Source: Marinobacter sp. (lineage in GTDB: Bacteria; Pseudomonadota; Gammaproteobacteria; Pseudomonadales; Oleiphilaceae). From it: a stretch of 64,000 bases of DNA. Positions 45,168 through 54,085 of the stretch are shown here, one piece after another. Each line of letters opens with the position of its first letter. Within the stretch, counting starts at the first letter, position 1. The notes beneath the pieces are model-generated. The model saw nothing but the letters and a program-made list of their open reading frames with translations, made no database searches and had not been told where the DNA came from. The translations under genes were made by a program, and so were the position numbers. The stretch lies in contig JAKDUK010000002.1 in the NCBI GenBank assembly GCA_030457765.1, forward strand, positions 105,337-169,336. Reading direction: 5' to 3'.

Positions 45168-46547
45168 TTAGTTACCGGGGTTTTTTGGCCAGTTGTTATC
45201 GGCGTTAACAGACGTAACTTGTGCTGTAATAGTGCCTTTTGCCACGTGTGCGAAAATTTGCTCGCCGGCAGAAACATCCGGTGCATTACGAACAATGTTG
45301 CCACGCTCATCGCGAGCGATGGCATACCCGCGCCCCAGTGTGGCTAAAGGGCTTACCACGTTGAGAGTACCAGCGGTATGCTCCAGTTTGTCGTGCAGTT
45401 GTGCCAGGATTTGCTGCATGGCTTTGTGCAGTTGCAGGTGCCAGCGATCAAGAGCCTCGCGGCTATGGGTAAGCTGTTTGCCCGGGGATTGCATGGCAAG
45501 GCGCTGTGTCAGGTGCGAATTACGTACGTGAGCGCGATCCGACCGTTGCTCCATAACCTTCCCCAAGCGGTTTTCCAGTTCGTCCAGGCGTTGGGCCTTC
45601 TCTAATAGTTCGCGGCGAGGATCCCGAAGGCGTGCAGATAAGTGTTCCAGCTTTGTGTTCAACTGCTGAAAAACTTTTTGGGCGGCGTTGGTGAGGCGAA
45701 ATTCACGATCGTTGATTTGTCTCAGCATTTCCCGCTGGTCTGGCGAGACTTTTTCAGCCGCCGCTGAGGGGGTGGGCGCCCGCAGGTCTGCCACAAAATC
45801 GGCAATGGTTACGTCCGTTTCATGGCCAACGGCGCTGACTGTTGGAATGGAGCAGGCGGCGATGGCTTTAGCTACGGCCTCTTCGTTGAAACACCAAAGA
45901 TCCTCCAGCGAGCCACCGCCACGGCCGATAATGAGCACATCGGCTGCGCCATGGGTTTGCGCCAGCTCAATAGCTCGTACTATTTCTGCCGTTGCTGGCT
46001 GGCCCTGAACCGTTGTTGGGTAAAGGGTAACCGGGATGCCCGGGCAGCGCCGAGCGAGTACCGTAAGAATGTCGTGTATGGCTGCGCCGGTTGGCGATGT
46101 AACCACGCCTATGTGTGCGGGCAGGGCGGGAATGGGTTTTTTTCGCGCCTCGTCAAATAGGCCCTGTGCTTGTAACGTGTGTTTCAGTTCCTCAAAAGCC
46201 TGCTGTAACGCGCCCAGGCCGGCAGGTTCAATGTGTTCAGCAATAACCTGGAAGTCGCCACGGGCTTCGTAGAGTGTAACCTTGCCGCGAACACGAACCT
46301 TATCGCCTTCCTTTGGTATGGCGCGAATGCGCTGATTCATGCCCCGGAACATGGCGCAACGAATTTGGCACTTACGGTCCTTTAAAGAAAAGTACCAATG
46401 GCCAGACGAAGGTCTGGAAAAGCCCGACAGTTCGCCTTCAACCCACACCTGCATAAAGCTGGATTCCAGCAGGTGTCTGGCCTGATGGTTCAGTTCGCTG
46501 ACAGACAGCGCCCTGGGTCGGGAGTCCTGAAACGGGTCATTCACCAA
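45168..46547 (-). CDS. xseA: Exodeoxyribonuclease VII large subunit XseA
   Basis: 459 aa, a single-strand DNA exonuclease active in mismatch repair and processing. N-terminal OB fold (SELNHQARHLLESSFMQVWVEGELSGFSRPSSGHWYFSLKDRKCQIRCAMFRG, about 15-70), then the catalytic core with IGVVTSPTGAAIHDIL, VLIIGRGGGSLEDLWCFNEEAVAKAIAA and SAVGHETDVTIADFVADLRAPTPSAAAE, then a long coiled coil (about 280-400) that binds the XseB small subunit (not in this window). It is divergent from guaB, as in E. coli. Confidence 0.96.
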   Translation of the reverse strand: MVNDPFQDSRPRALSVSELNHQARHLLESSFMQVWVEGELSGFSRPSSGHWYFSLKDRKCQIRCAMFRGMNQRIRAIPKEGDKVRVRGKVTLYEARGDFQVIAEHIEPAGLGALQQAFEELKHTLQAQGLFDEARKKPIPALPAHIGVVTSPTGAAIHDILTVLARRCPGIPVTLYPTTVQGQPATAEIVRAIELAQTHGAADVLIIGRGGGSLEDLWCFNEEAVAKAIAACSIPTVSAVGHETDVTIADFVADLRAPTPSAAAEKVSPDQREMLRQINDREFRLTNAAQKVFQQLNTKLEHLSARLRDPRRELLEKAQRLDELENRLGKVMEQRSDRAHVRNSHLTQRLAMQSPGKQLTHSREALDRWHLQLHKAMQQILAQLHDKLEHTAGTLNVVSPLATLGRGYAIARDERGNIVRNAPDVSAGEQIFAHVAKGTITAQVTSVNADNNWPKNPGN

Positions 46548-46643
46548 AAATCTCCTAACGGGCTTATACGCAATAGCCGAAGAATAAGTGTGTAAAATAG
46601 CTGAAAATCAACTGCATGGGGCTAATGACGGTAAATTACGCAG

Positions 46644-46672
46644 TTTACTGACCTGCGACACCTCTTTATAAT
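46644..46672 (+). promoter_or_regulatory. guaB-guaA promoter
   Basis: TTTACT (46644-46649), 17 bp, TATAAT (46667-46672), a perfect -10 and a fair -35. The downstream AGCTCG discriminator is G/C-containing, as in stringently controlled promoters. It gives a leader of about 90 nt before the guaB ATG. Confidence 0.68.
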
Positions 46673-46768
46673 AGCTCGATTACGCATTTTACTTTGCGGC
46701 TGCACCCTTTTTACCTTCAGGTGCCGCACGGAAGGTTCAAATTTAGCACGTTCAAAAGGCCTATCCCA

Positions 46769-48232
46769 ATGCTGCGAATTGCCGAAGAAGCCCTCACATT
46801 CGATGACGTTCTGCTGGTACCCGGTTATTCCGAGGTTTTGCCCCACGAGGCTGATCTGCACACCAGGTTAACCCGGACCATTACGTTGAATACACCACTG
46901 GTGTCGGCGGCCATGGACACGGTAACCGACGCAGAGTTGGCGATTGCCATGGCCCAGGAAGGTGGCATTGGCATAATGCATAAAAACATGACCCCGGATC
47001 AGCAGGCCGCCGAAGTTCGCCGGGTGAAAAAGTTCGAAAGTGGGGTGGTAAAAGACCCCATCACCGTTAAGCCGGAGAACACCGTACGCGAACTGGTGGA
47101 AATCACCATGGCCAATAATATTTCTGGCCTGCCTGTGGTCGACGGTAGCGAGTTGATTGGTATTGTAACCGGTCGGGATATCCGTTTTGAGAGCAGTTTG
47201 GATACCCTGGTACGCGAAATTATGACGCCCAAAGAAAAATTGGTCACCGTGAAAGAGGGCGCCGACCTGGCCTCAGTAAAAGAACTGCTTCATCGTAACC
47301 GCATCGAGAAGGTGCTGGTGGTGAACGATAACTTCCAGCTCCGGGGCCTGGTAACCGCAAAAGACATCCAGAAATCCAAAGACTACCCTTTGGCGTGTAA
47401 AGACAGCCAAGGTCGCCTGCGGGTGGGTGCTGCGGTTGGCACCGGTGGCGATACCGAAGAGCGCATTATTGCTCTGGCCGATGCCGGGGTAGATGTAATT
47501 GTGGTCGATACCGCCCACGGCCATTCTCGCGGTGTGATTGAGCGTGTTCAGTGGATCAAAAAGCATTACCCGGAGCTGCAGGTGATTGGTGGAAATATTG
47601 CCACCGGTGAAGCCGCTATCGCCTTGGCCGATGCAGGCGCAGATGCCGTAAAAGTAGGTATCGGCCCCGGCTCTATTTGCACCACTCGCATTGTGGCCGG
47701 TGTGGGCGTGCCACAGATTTCTGCTGTGTCTAACGTTGCTCAAGCGCTGAAAGACCGTGATATTCCATTGATTGCAGATGGTGGCGTGCGCTTCTCGGGC
47801 GATATTTCCAAGGCCATCGTTGCCGGCGCCCACTGTGTCATGATCGGTAGCCTGTTGGCAGGTACGGATGAATCGCCTGGCGAAATCGAGCTGTATCAGG
47901 GCCGTAGCTATAAAGCCTATCGTGGCATGGGTTCATTGGGCGCTATGGGGCAGGGGTCAAGTGACCGCTATTTCCAGGATGCCAGCAAAGGCATTGAGAA
48001 ACTGGTGCCAGAAGGCATTGAAGGCCGCGTTGCCTGTAAAGGCCCCATGCGCAATATTATCCACCAGCTGATAGGTGGCCTGCGTGCGTCCATGGGCTAC
48101 ACAGGTAGCGCAACCATGACCGAAATGCGCACCAAGCCCCAGTTTGTGCGTATTACCGGCGCCGGCATGCGTGAAAGCCATGTGCACGACGTAACGATTA
48201 CCAAAGAAGCGCCGAACTATCGCGTAGGCTGA
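46769..48232 (+). CDS. guaB: Inosine-5'-monophosphate dehydrogenase GuaB
   Basis: 487 aa from the ATG at 46769 ([16 protein letters not shown]); the track's 46694 start is upstream of the family start. It oxidises IMP to XMP with NAD, the rate-limiting step of GTP synthesis. TIM barrel with active-site Cys in [22 protein letters not shown] (about 305), the flap [20 protein letters not shown], and an inserted CBS pair (about 93-205: [40 protein letters not shown]). guaA follows after 62 bp containing a hairpin. Confidence 0.97.
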   Translation: MLRIAEEALTFDDVLLVPGYSEVLPHEADLHTRLTRTITLNTPLVSAAMDTVTDAELAIAMAQEGGIGIMHKNMTPDQQAAEVRRVKKFESGVVKDPITVKPENTVRELVEITMANNISGLPVVDGSELIGIVTGRDIRFESSLDTLVREIMTPKEKLVTVKEGADLASVKELLHRNRIEKVLVVNDNFQLRGLVTAKDIQKSKDYPLACKDSQGRLRVGAAVGTGGDTEERIIALADAGVDVIVVDTAHGHSRGVIERVQWIKKHYPELQVIGGNIATGEAAIALADAGADAVKVGIGPGSICTTRIVAGVGVPQISAVSNVAQALKDRDIPLIADGGVRFSGDISKAIVAGAHCVMIGSLLAGTDESPGEIELYQGRSYKAYRGMGSLGAMGQGSSDRYFQDASKGIEKLVPEGIEGRVACKGPMRNIIHQLIGGLRASMGYTGSATMTEMRTKPQFVRITGAGMRESHVHDVTITKEAPNYRVG

Positions 48233-48247
48233 GAACAGCCAGCCAGG

Positions 48248-48271
48248 GTGCGGCTCTGACCGGAGCCGCAC
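48248..48271 (+). other. Intergenic RNA hairpin between guaB and guaA
   Basis: GTGCGGCTC - TGACCG - GAGCCGCAC: a 9-bp perfect GC-rich stem with a 6-nt loop, 24 bp before the guaA ATG. No T-run follows (AGCTTATTTG), so it is more likely an mRNA stabiliser or a partial attenuator than a full terminator. Confidence 0.6.
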
Positions 48272-48294
48272 AGCTTATTTGCTCCGAGGATTTC

Positions 48295-49872
48295 ATGGCT
48301 CACAATATTCACGATCACCGTATTCTGATTCTAGATTTTGGTTCCCAGTACACTCAGCTGATTGCACGACGTGTGCGTGACATTGGTGTGTACTGTGAAG
48401 TCCGCGCGTTCGACATCACAGATGAAGAGCTGCAGGCATTCAACCCCAAAGGCATTTTGCTGGCGGGTGGCCCGGAATCTGTCACAGAGCTGGGTGGTCC
48501 CCGCGCGCCAGAAGGCTTGTTCGAGCGTGGTATTCCGGTGTTGGGCATCTGTTACGGCATGCAAACCATGGCGGAACAGCTGGGTGGGCGAGTCGCCAGT
48601 TCCGAGAAGCGCGAATTCGGTTACGCTCAGGTAAAAGTGCGTGCCAAAGGCCCGTTGCTGGAAGATATTACCGACCACCTGACCGCCACTGGCGACTCCC
48701 TGCTAGACGTCTGGATGAGCCATGGCGACAAGGTTGTGGCCATGCCCGAGGGCTTCGAATTACTAGCCTCCACCGAAAGTGCGCCCATTGCTGCCATGCA
48801 GGATGTGTCCCGTAACCTGTATGGTTTGCAGTTTCACCCGGAAGTGACTCACACCCTGCAGGGTAAGCGTATTCTGGAGCATTTTGTTCTGTCCATTTGT
48901 GGCTGTGAAGCACTCTGGACACCGGCCAAAATTGTAGAAGATGCAGTACAAAAAATTCGCCAGCAGGTAGGCACAGATAAGGTCCTGTTGGGCCTGTCTG
49001 GTGGTGTGGACTCGTCTGTTACCGCAGCGCTGTTGCACAAGGCTATTGGTGATCAGCTTACCTGCGTGTTTGTAGATAACGGCTTGTTGCGCCTGAATGA
49101 GGGCGATCAGGTGATGGACATGTTTGGCAGCAGCATGGGTGTGAAAGTCATTCGCGCCGACGCGGAAGAACGTTTCCTGAACAATCTGAAAGGTGTGAGC
49201 GACCCAGAGCAAAAGCGGAAGGTTATTGGTAATACCTTTATTGACGTATTCGACGAAGAAGCCGCACGCATTAAAGATGTGAACTGGCTGGCCCAAGGCA
49301 CTATCTACCCGGATGTGATCGAATCCGCTGCTTCCAAAACCGGCAAATCTCACGTGATCAAATCCCACCACAACGTGGGTGGTCTGCCAGAAACCATGAA
49401 GCTCAAGCTGGTTGAGCCGCTTCGTGAACTGTTCAAAGACGAAGTTCGCCGCATTGGTCTGGAGCTTGGCCTGCCGTACGACATGGTTTACCGCCACCCG
49501 TTTCCGGGACCTGGCTTAGGCGTGCGTATTCTGGGTGAGGTGAAAAAAGAATACGCCGACATTCTGCGCCGCGCCGATGCCATCTTTCTGGAAGAACTGC
49601 ACCGTGCCGATTTTTACCACAAAACCAGTCAGGCTTTCGCCGTATTCCTGCCCGTGAAATCTGTGGGTGTCGTCGGTGATGCCCGCCGTTATGAGTGGGT
49701 GGTTGCGCTTCGTGCCGTTGAAACCATCGATTTCATGACCGCGCGCTGGGCGCATCTGCCTTATGATTTGCTTGAAACGGTTTCTAACCGCATTATCAAT
49801 GAGATATCTGGCATTTCCCGTGTGACATATGATGTTTCTTCGAAGCCTCCGGCGACGATTGAGTGGGAGTGA
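48295..49872 (+). CDS. guaA: GMP synthase (glutamine-hydrolysing) GuaA
   Basis: 525 aa; aminates XMP to GMP. N-terminal class I glutaminase: the nucleophile Cys is in [18 protein letters not shown] (about residue 85), the oxyanion/His and Glu are in QFHPEVTHT. The PP-loop ATP pyrophosphatase [20 protein letters not shown] starts at about residue 235, and the C-terminal dimerisation domain ends in [21 protein letters not shown], the classic GuaA terminus. It has GAGGA upstream. The guaB-guaA pair is operonic. Confidence 0.98.
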   Translation: MAHNIHDHRILILDFGSQYTQLIARRVRDIGVYCEVRAFDITDEELQAFNPKGILLAGGPESVTELGGPRAPEGLFERGIPVLGICYGMQTMAEQLGGRVASSEKREFGYAQVKVRAKGPLLEDITDHLTATGDSLLDVWMSHGDKVVAMPEGFELLASTESAPIAAMQDVSRNLYGLQFHPEVTHTLQGKRILEHFVLSICGCEALWTPAKIVEDAVQKIRQQVGTDKVLLGLSGGVDSSVTAALLHKAIGDQLTCVFVDNGLLRLNEGDQVMDMFGSSMGVKVIRADAEERFLNNLKGVSDPEQKRKVIGNTFIDVFDEEAARIKDVNWLAQGTIYPDVIESAASKTGKSHVIKSHHNVGGLPETMKLKLVEPLRELFKDEVRRIGLELGLPYDMVYRHPFPGPGLGVRILGEVKKEYADILRRADAIFLEELHRADFYHKTSQAFAVFLPVKSVGVVGDARRYEWVVALRAVETIDFMTARWAHLPYDLLETVSNRIINEISGISRVTYDVSSKPPATIEWE

Positions 49873-49911
49873 TTCCCGGCACTCCCGCCTGCCTGTGGTT
49901 GAGCGTTTGAT

Positions 49912-50415
49912 ATGCTGTTGGCAGAGAATAACGACGAATACTGGATGGCCCGTGCGCTAGAGTTAGCGGCCCAAGGCGCATCAGTAAATGAAGTGCCTGT
50001 TGGTGCGGTTGTGGTTCGTGATGGCGAAGAACTTGGCGCAGGCTTTAACACGCCAATTACCGGTTGTGATCCCACCGCCCATGCCGAGATAAATGCGCTC
50101 CGCGATGCGTCTGCTAAAGTACAGAACTATCGACTGAACGAAGCCACTCTTTACGTTACGCTGGAACCTTGCACTATGTGTGTAGGTGCCATTGTTCATG
50201 CTCGTATCAGCCGGGTGGTATATGGGGCCTGCGAACCCAAGGCAGGTGCGGTAGAATCAGCACGGCGAACCTTGGATGAGTCCCATCTCAACTGGCAGGT
50301 TGAGGCGCAGGGTGGCATTTTGCATAGAGAGTGCAGCCAGATAATCAGCGATTTTTTTAGCCGTCGGCGGGCCGAAATCCGACAGCGGCGCAAACAGGAT
50401 TCAGGGAAGGAGTAG
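49912..50415 (+). CDS. tadA: tRNA adenosine(34) deaminase TadA
   Basis: 167 aa. Converts A34 to inosine in tRNA-Arg(ACG). The zinc site is in DPTAHAEINAL (HAE, catalytic Glu) and TLEPCTMCVGAIVHARISRVVYGACEPKAGAVES (PCxxC), with the family tail (LNWQVEAQGGILHRECSQIISDFFSRRR). It follows guaA after 39 bp and precedes galE by 6 bp on the same strand. The location after guaA is a plausible read-through arrangement. Confidence 0.93.
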   Translation: MLLAENNDEYWMARALELAAQGASVNEVPVGAVVVRDGEELGAGFNTPITGCDPTAHAEINALRDASAKVQNYRLNEATLYVTLEPCTMCVGAIVHARISRVVYGACEPKAGAVESARRTLDESHLNWQVEAQGGILHRECSQIISDFFSRRRAEIRQRRKQDSGKE

Positions 50416-50421
50416 TTCTGC

Positions 50422-51417
50422 ATGAAAGCACTTGTTACCGGCGGTGCCGGATACATCGGAAGCCATGTGGTGCGCCAGTTGGCCGAGGCAGGCCACGATA
50501 TAGTGGTATTTGATAACCTTTCCACAGGCTACCGTTGGGCGGTCACTGCTGGCGAACTGGTGATTGGTGATCTGGAAAACGAAGAAGATATCGACCAGGT
50601 TTTCTCTCAGCATGGTTTTGAAGCGGTTTTGCACTTTGCAGCCAACATTGTGGTGCCAGAGTCTGTTAGCAACCCTCTCAAATACTACGGTAATAATACC
50701 CGCAACACGCTGAATCTGCTCAAGGCGGTTGAGAAGCACAAAGTGCCCTACATGGTGTTTTCTTCCACTGCAGCCGTTTACGGTATGCCTGAGCAGACTG
50801 TTCTTACGGAAGATCTCCCGTTGGCTCCGATCAACCCCTACGGCGCATCCAAAATGATGAGTGAGCGGATGATCATGGATCTCGCCGCTGCGTCTGATCT
50901 TAACTACGTTGTGCTGCGCTACTTTAATGTGGCAGGTGCCAACCCTGACGGCTTGTTGGGGCAGGCCACGCCGGAAGCCACGCATTTAATCAAGGTAGCT
51001 TGTGAGTGCGTAACCGGTCAGCGCGATGGCATGAGCGTGTTTGGTACAGATTACGACACCCGTGATGGCACCTGTGTGCGCGATTATATTCACGTAGAAG
51101 ACCTGGCCAGCGCCCACGTTATGGCATTGGATTATATGGCCAAAGGTGGTGAGTCAAAAGTCATGAATTGTGGCTACGGCCGTGGGTTCACCGTGCAGGA
51201 AGTGATTGATGTTGTTCACGAGCAGTCGGGTGTCGATTTCCCCGTAGAGAAGGCAGGCCGTCGGGCCGGTGATCCGGATGCGCTGATGGCAGACAACACA
51301 CTGATTAAGCAAACCCTGGGCTGGCAGCCTGCTTATGACAATCTGGAGACGATTGTTGGCACTGCATTGGCCTGGGAAGCAATCTGGCAGAAGAGAAAAG
51401 AGACTGCCGGTCAGTAA
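50422..51417 (+). CDS. galE: UDP-glucose 4-epimerase GalE
   Basis: 331-aa short-chain dehydrogenase/epimerase interconverting UDP-glucose and UDP-galactose. NAD-binding TGGAGYIGSHVVRQLAEAGHDIVVFDNLSTGY, catalytic Ser-Tyr-Lys seen as FSSTAAVYG and NPYGASKMMSERM, and the sugar-binding YIHVEDLASAHVMAL. ATG at 50422, 6 bp after tadA. ugd follows after 32 bp, so UDP-sugars for surface polysaccharides (UDP-Gal, UDP-GlcA) are supplied from one site. Confidence 0.92.
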   Translation: MKALVTGGAGYIGSHVVRQLAEAGHDIVVFDNLSTGYRWAVTAGELVIGDLENEEDIDQVFSQHGFEAVLHFAANIVVPESVSNPLKYYGNNTRNTLNLLKAVEKHKVPYMVFSSTAAVYGMPEQTVLTEDLPLAPINPYGASKMMSERMIMDLAAASDLNYVVLRYFNVAGANPDGLLGQATPEATHLIKVACECVTGQRDGMSVFGTDYDTRDGTCVRDYIHVEDLASAHVMALDYMAKGGESKVMNCGYGRGFTVQEVIDVVHEQSGVDFPVEKAGRRAGDPDALMADNTLIKQTLGWQPAYDNLETIVGTALAWEAIWQKRKETAGQ

Positions 51418-51449
51418 GAATTTATTGATAAAATATTGGGATTGAATAG

Positions 51450-52790
51450 ATGGACATTACGATTTTTGGTACGGGGTATGTGGGGCTTGTTACAGGAGCC
51501 TGCCTGGCCGATGTTGGCCACAACGTACTTTGCATGGATGTAGATCAGGCAAAGATCGACAAGCTGAAGAGCGGCCAGATCCCTATTTATGAGCCCGGGC
51601 TTGATAATATTGTTAAGCATACCGCAGAAGCTGGGCGCCTGGCGTTCACAACGGATGTGCAGGAGGCTGTTAAGCACGGCACGCTCCAGTTCATTGCGGT
51701 TGGCACTCCCCCGGACGAAGATGGCTCAGCCGATCTGCAATACGTAACAGCGGTGGCCAAATCCATTGGCCAGTACATGGATGAGTATAAAGTTATCGTG
51801 GATAAATCCACTGTGCCAGTTGGCACTGGTGACAAGGTTAAGGCTGCGGTTCGCGCGCAACTTGACAGTCGTAATATAAAGCTTGAATTTGATGTGGTCT
51901 CCAATCCGGAGTTCCTCAAGGAAGGTGCGGCGATTAACGACTTCATGAAGCCGGATCGCATCATCATCGGTACTGACAGCGATAGAGCTTCAGACGTACT
52001 TCGGGAGGTCTACTACCCATTCAACCGCAGCCACGACCGCATGATCTTTATGGATATCCGGTCTGCAGAGCTAACCAAGTACGCTGCTAACTCCTTGTTG
52101 GCCACTAAAATCAGTTTTATGAACGAGGTGGCTAACCTGGCTGAGCGCCTGGGTGCGGATATCGAATCGGTTCGCCGTGGCATAGGCTCAGACCCGCGTA
52201 TTGGCTACCACTTTATTTACCCTGGTTGTGGTTACGGCGGCTCCTGTTTCCCTAAAGATGTGCAAGCGCTGGCACGTACTGCCAACGAGTTTGGTTATGA
52301 TGCACGTATACTTAATGCGGTAGAAGCCGTTAACTACGCTCAGAAGCATGTGCTTTTTGACAAAATCAGCCACTATTTTGGTGGTGATCTGCAGGGCAAG
52401 GTGGTGGCGATCTGGGGCTTGGCGTTCAAGCCAAACACAGACGATATGCGCGAAGCCTCCGCCCGTACGTTAATGGAAAAATTATGGAAAGCCGGTGCCA
52501 AAGTACAGGCTTTCGACCCGGAGTCGATGGAAGAGACTCAGCGCATTTATGGCGACCAGGAAGGTTTAGTGTTGTGCGGTACCAAGGAGCAGGCGCTAAA
52601 AGGCGCCGACGTGTTAACTATTTGTACCGAGTGGAAAGAATTCCGGTCACCAGACTTTACAGCCATTGCTTCCGCCCTGCGTGAGCCAGTGGTGTTTGAT
52701 GGCCGTAACCTTTACGACCCGGAAATACTGGCCCGTCACGACCTGATTTACTACGCCATTGGTCGTGGCCGCAACCAGTTTCAATCGTAA
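51450..52790 (+). CDS. ugd: UDP-glucose 6-dehydrogenase
   Basis: 446 aa. Oxidises UDP-glucose to UDP-glucuronate with 2 NAD. Rossmann motif [27 protein letters not shown] (about residue 6), central [25 protein letters not shown], the catalytic Cys in [18 protein letters not shown] (about residue 260), and the C-terminal UDP-binding domain ([22 protein letters not shown]). Same strand as galE. No polysaccharide transport genes are in the window, so the final product is unknown. Confidence 0.94.
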   Translation: MDITIFGTGYVGLVTGACLADVGHNVLCMDVDQAKIDKLKSGQIPIYEPGLDNIVKHTAEAGRLAFTTDVQEAVKHGTLQFIAVGTPPDEDGSADLQYVTAVAKSIGQYMDEYKVIVDKSTVPVGTGDKVKAAVRAQLDSRNIKLEFDVVSNPEFLKEGAAINDFMKPDRIIIGTDSDRASDVLREVYYPFNRSHDRMIFMDIRSAELTKYAANSLLATKISFMNEVANLAERLGADIESVRRGIGSDPRIGYHFIYPGCGYGGSCFPKDVQALARTANEFGYDARILNAVEAVNYAQKHVLFDKISHYFGGDLQGKVVAIWGLAFKPNTDDMREASARTLMEKLWKAGAKVQAFDPESMEETQRIYGDQEGLVLCGTKEQALKGADVLTICTEWKEFRSPDFTAIASALREPVVFDGRNLYDPEILARHDLIYYAIGRGRNQFQS

Positions 52791-52800
52791 GGGCGCAGCG

Positions 52801-53238
52801 ATGACTCAGAGCCGGGATCAGAACTATCAGCTTCACGAACGGCTGGCTGCAGATACCATCAGCCTTGGCTGTGGCGGTTTATGTGAAATCCGGTTGATGA
52901 ATGATCAAACCTGGCCCTGGGTAATACTGGTGCCGGCTCTTGCCGGCATTCGCGAAATCTACGAGTTAAGCGCGGGGCAGCAGCAAGTGCTGATGCAGGA
53001 ATCCTCGGTACTCAGTCGCGGCATGATGAACGCATTCGGCGGCGACAAAATGAATGTGGCCGCACTTGGGAATATGGTTCCCCAGCTGCACTTGCACCAC
53101 ATTGTTCGTTTTGAGGGTGACCCGGCTTGGCCTGGCCCTGTGTGGGGAAAGCAGCCGCCGGTTCCTTATGATGAAAACGGTCTTGCAGACATTAAGTGGG
53201 CGCTTGCGCCTGTGTTGGCCAAACTAGGCGCCGTTTGA
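52801..53238 (+). CDS. HIT-domain protein
   Basis: 145 aa from the ATG at 52801, preceded by GGGCG; the track start 52759 overlaps ugd and adds a non-family stretch. The histidine-triad motif is present as PQLHLHHIVRFEG, in the variant form H-x-H-H typical of a group of bacterial HIT proteins annotated as diadenosine tetraphosphate hydrolase-like. WPWVILVPALAGIREIYELSAGQQQVLM forms the upstream strand-helix. The substrate is uncertain. It lies 10 bp after ugd, in the guaB-to-HIT run. Confidence 0.82.
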   Translation: MTQSRDQNYQLHERLAADTISLGCGGLCEIRLMNDQTWPWVILVPALAGIREIYELSAGQQQVLMQESSVLSRGMMNAFGGDKMNVAALGNMVPQLHLHHIVRFEGDPAWPGPVWGKQPPVPYDENGLADIKWALAPVLAKLGAV

Positions 53239-53259
53239 ACGTTAACGGGTTATTTCTGA

Positions 53260-53883
53260 TTATCGGGTTGCCGCATGTTTGGCCAGCCGTTGAGAGCCAA
53301 TCAAAATCATCCGAAGCTCGGTTTTAAGCTTGGCTTTGAGTTCTTCCCGCTCTTTTGGCGTTCCATCCAAAGCATCTGCTCCTTGGTTGAACACCAGTGT
53401 AACCATGGCTTCAGCAACTAGCCTGGCGTCAGATAACGGTTTGCGCTGCTCATCCGCAAAGCGCCGTAAATCGTCTGCAAGTTCTGTCACAAAGTGATCA
53501 ATCTCTGCTTTAATGGCCGTTCGAAATGGCTTTGAGCCACCTGTGCGTTCCCGCAGCATTAGCCGGAACAGGTTGGCGTTGTTGCCAAGATATTCCATAA
53601 AGGTTTCTACAGACGTAGAGATAGCGCTACCATTTCGAGCGATTCGCTTACGTGCCTGGCGCATCAGCTGCCGCAAAGCCACGCCGCCTTCGTCTACCAA
53701 TACCAGCCCTAGCTCATCAAGATCTGCAAAATGGCGATAAAAAGACGTTGGGGCGATTCCCGCTTCCCGCGCCACTTCCCGAAGACTCAGGCTGCCGAAT
53801 CCGCGGTCTGCGCTTAACTGGGCGAGGGCGGAGTCCATTAGGGCGCGCCGGGTGAGAAGTTTTTGTTCGGCTCTTGTCGACAA
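53260..53883 (-). CDS. fabR: TetR-family repressor FabR/DesT type
   Basis: 207 aa. Very close to E. coli Fab[58 protein letters not shown] includes the helix-turn-helix, and [30 protein letters not shown] matches the ligand domain. FabR (DesT in Pseudomonas) represses unsaturated fatty-acid genes in response to the acyl-CoA/ACP saturation ratio. The start is TTG at 53883, with GGAG ten bases upstream; no in-frame ATG fits. It stands alone, divergent from aspS and 21 bp from the convergent HIT gene. No fab or des target genes are in the window. Confidence 0.88.
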   Translation of the reverse strand: MSTRAEQKLLTRRALMDSALAQLSADRGFGSLSLREVAREAGIAPTSFYRHFADLDELGLVLVDEGGVALRQLMRQARKRIARNGSAISTSVETFMEYLGNNANLFRLMLRERTGGSKPFRTAIKAEIDHFVTELADDLRRFADEQRKPLSDARLVAEAMVTLVFNQGADALDGTPKEREELKAKLKTELRMILIGSQRLAKHAATR

Positions 53884-53898
53884 GATTGCGGCTCCAAT

Positions 53899-53912
53899 AA
53901 CACGTTAACGCT
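53899..53912 (-). promoter_or_regulatory. Possible FabR-like operator upstream of fabR
   Basis: On minus, AGCGTTAACGTGTT lies 16 bp before the TTG start. The E. coli FabR consensus as I recall it is AGCGTACACGTGTTCGCT: 12 of the 14 bases align, but the right half-site (CGCT) is not matched. It would suit autoregulation. This is inference from memory and pattern. Confidence 0.3.
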
Positions 53913-53973
53913 GCATTCTAACGATCTGCCTGCCAGTAGTCATCAGAACCCCTTTAATCTGCGGCAAACACGA

Positions 53974-54002
53974 CTGATTTCCGGCGCCAAACTGTTTATA
54001 AT
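53974..54002 (+). promoter_or_regulatory. aspS promoter candidate
   Basis: CTGATT (53974-53979), 17 bp, TATAAT (53997-54002). The -10 is perfect and the -35 weak. The -10 context (TTTATAATAGCCCG) closely matches that of guaB (TTTATAATAGCTCG). Confidence 0.55.
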
Positions 54003-54085
54003 AGCCCGCCTTTACAGTATGGTTCTTGGCTATTTTGCTTGCCAGACTTCATTAATCTTAAACACCAGACACTACGGGAACCGGT

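Noticed and set aside
48763-49497. 244-aa antisense ORF opposite guaA
   Set aside because: Shadow frame; guaA on plus is unambiguous over the whole stretch.
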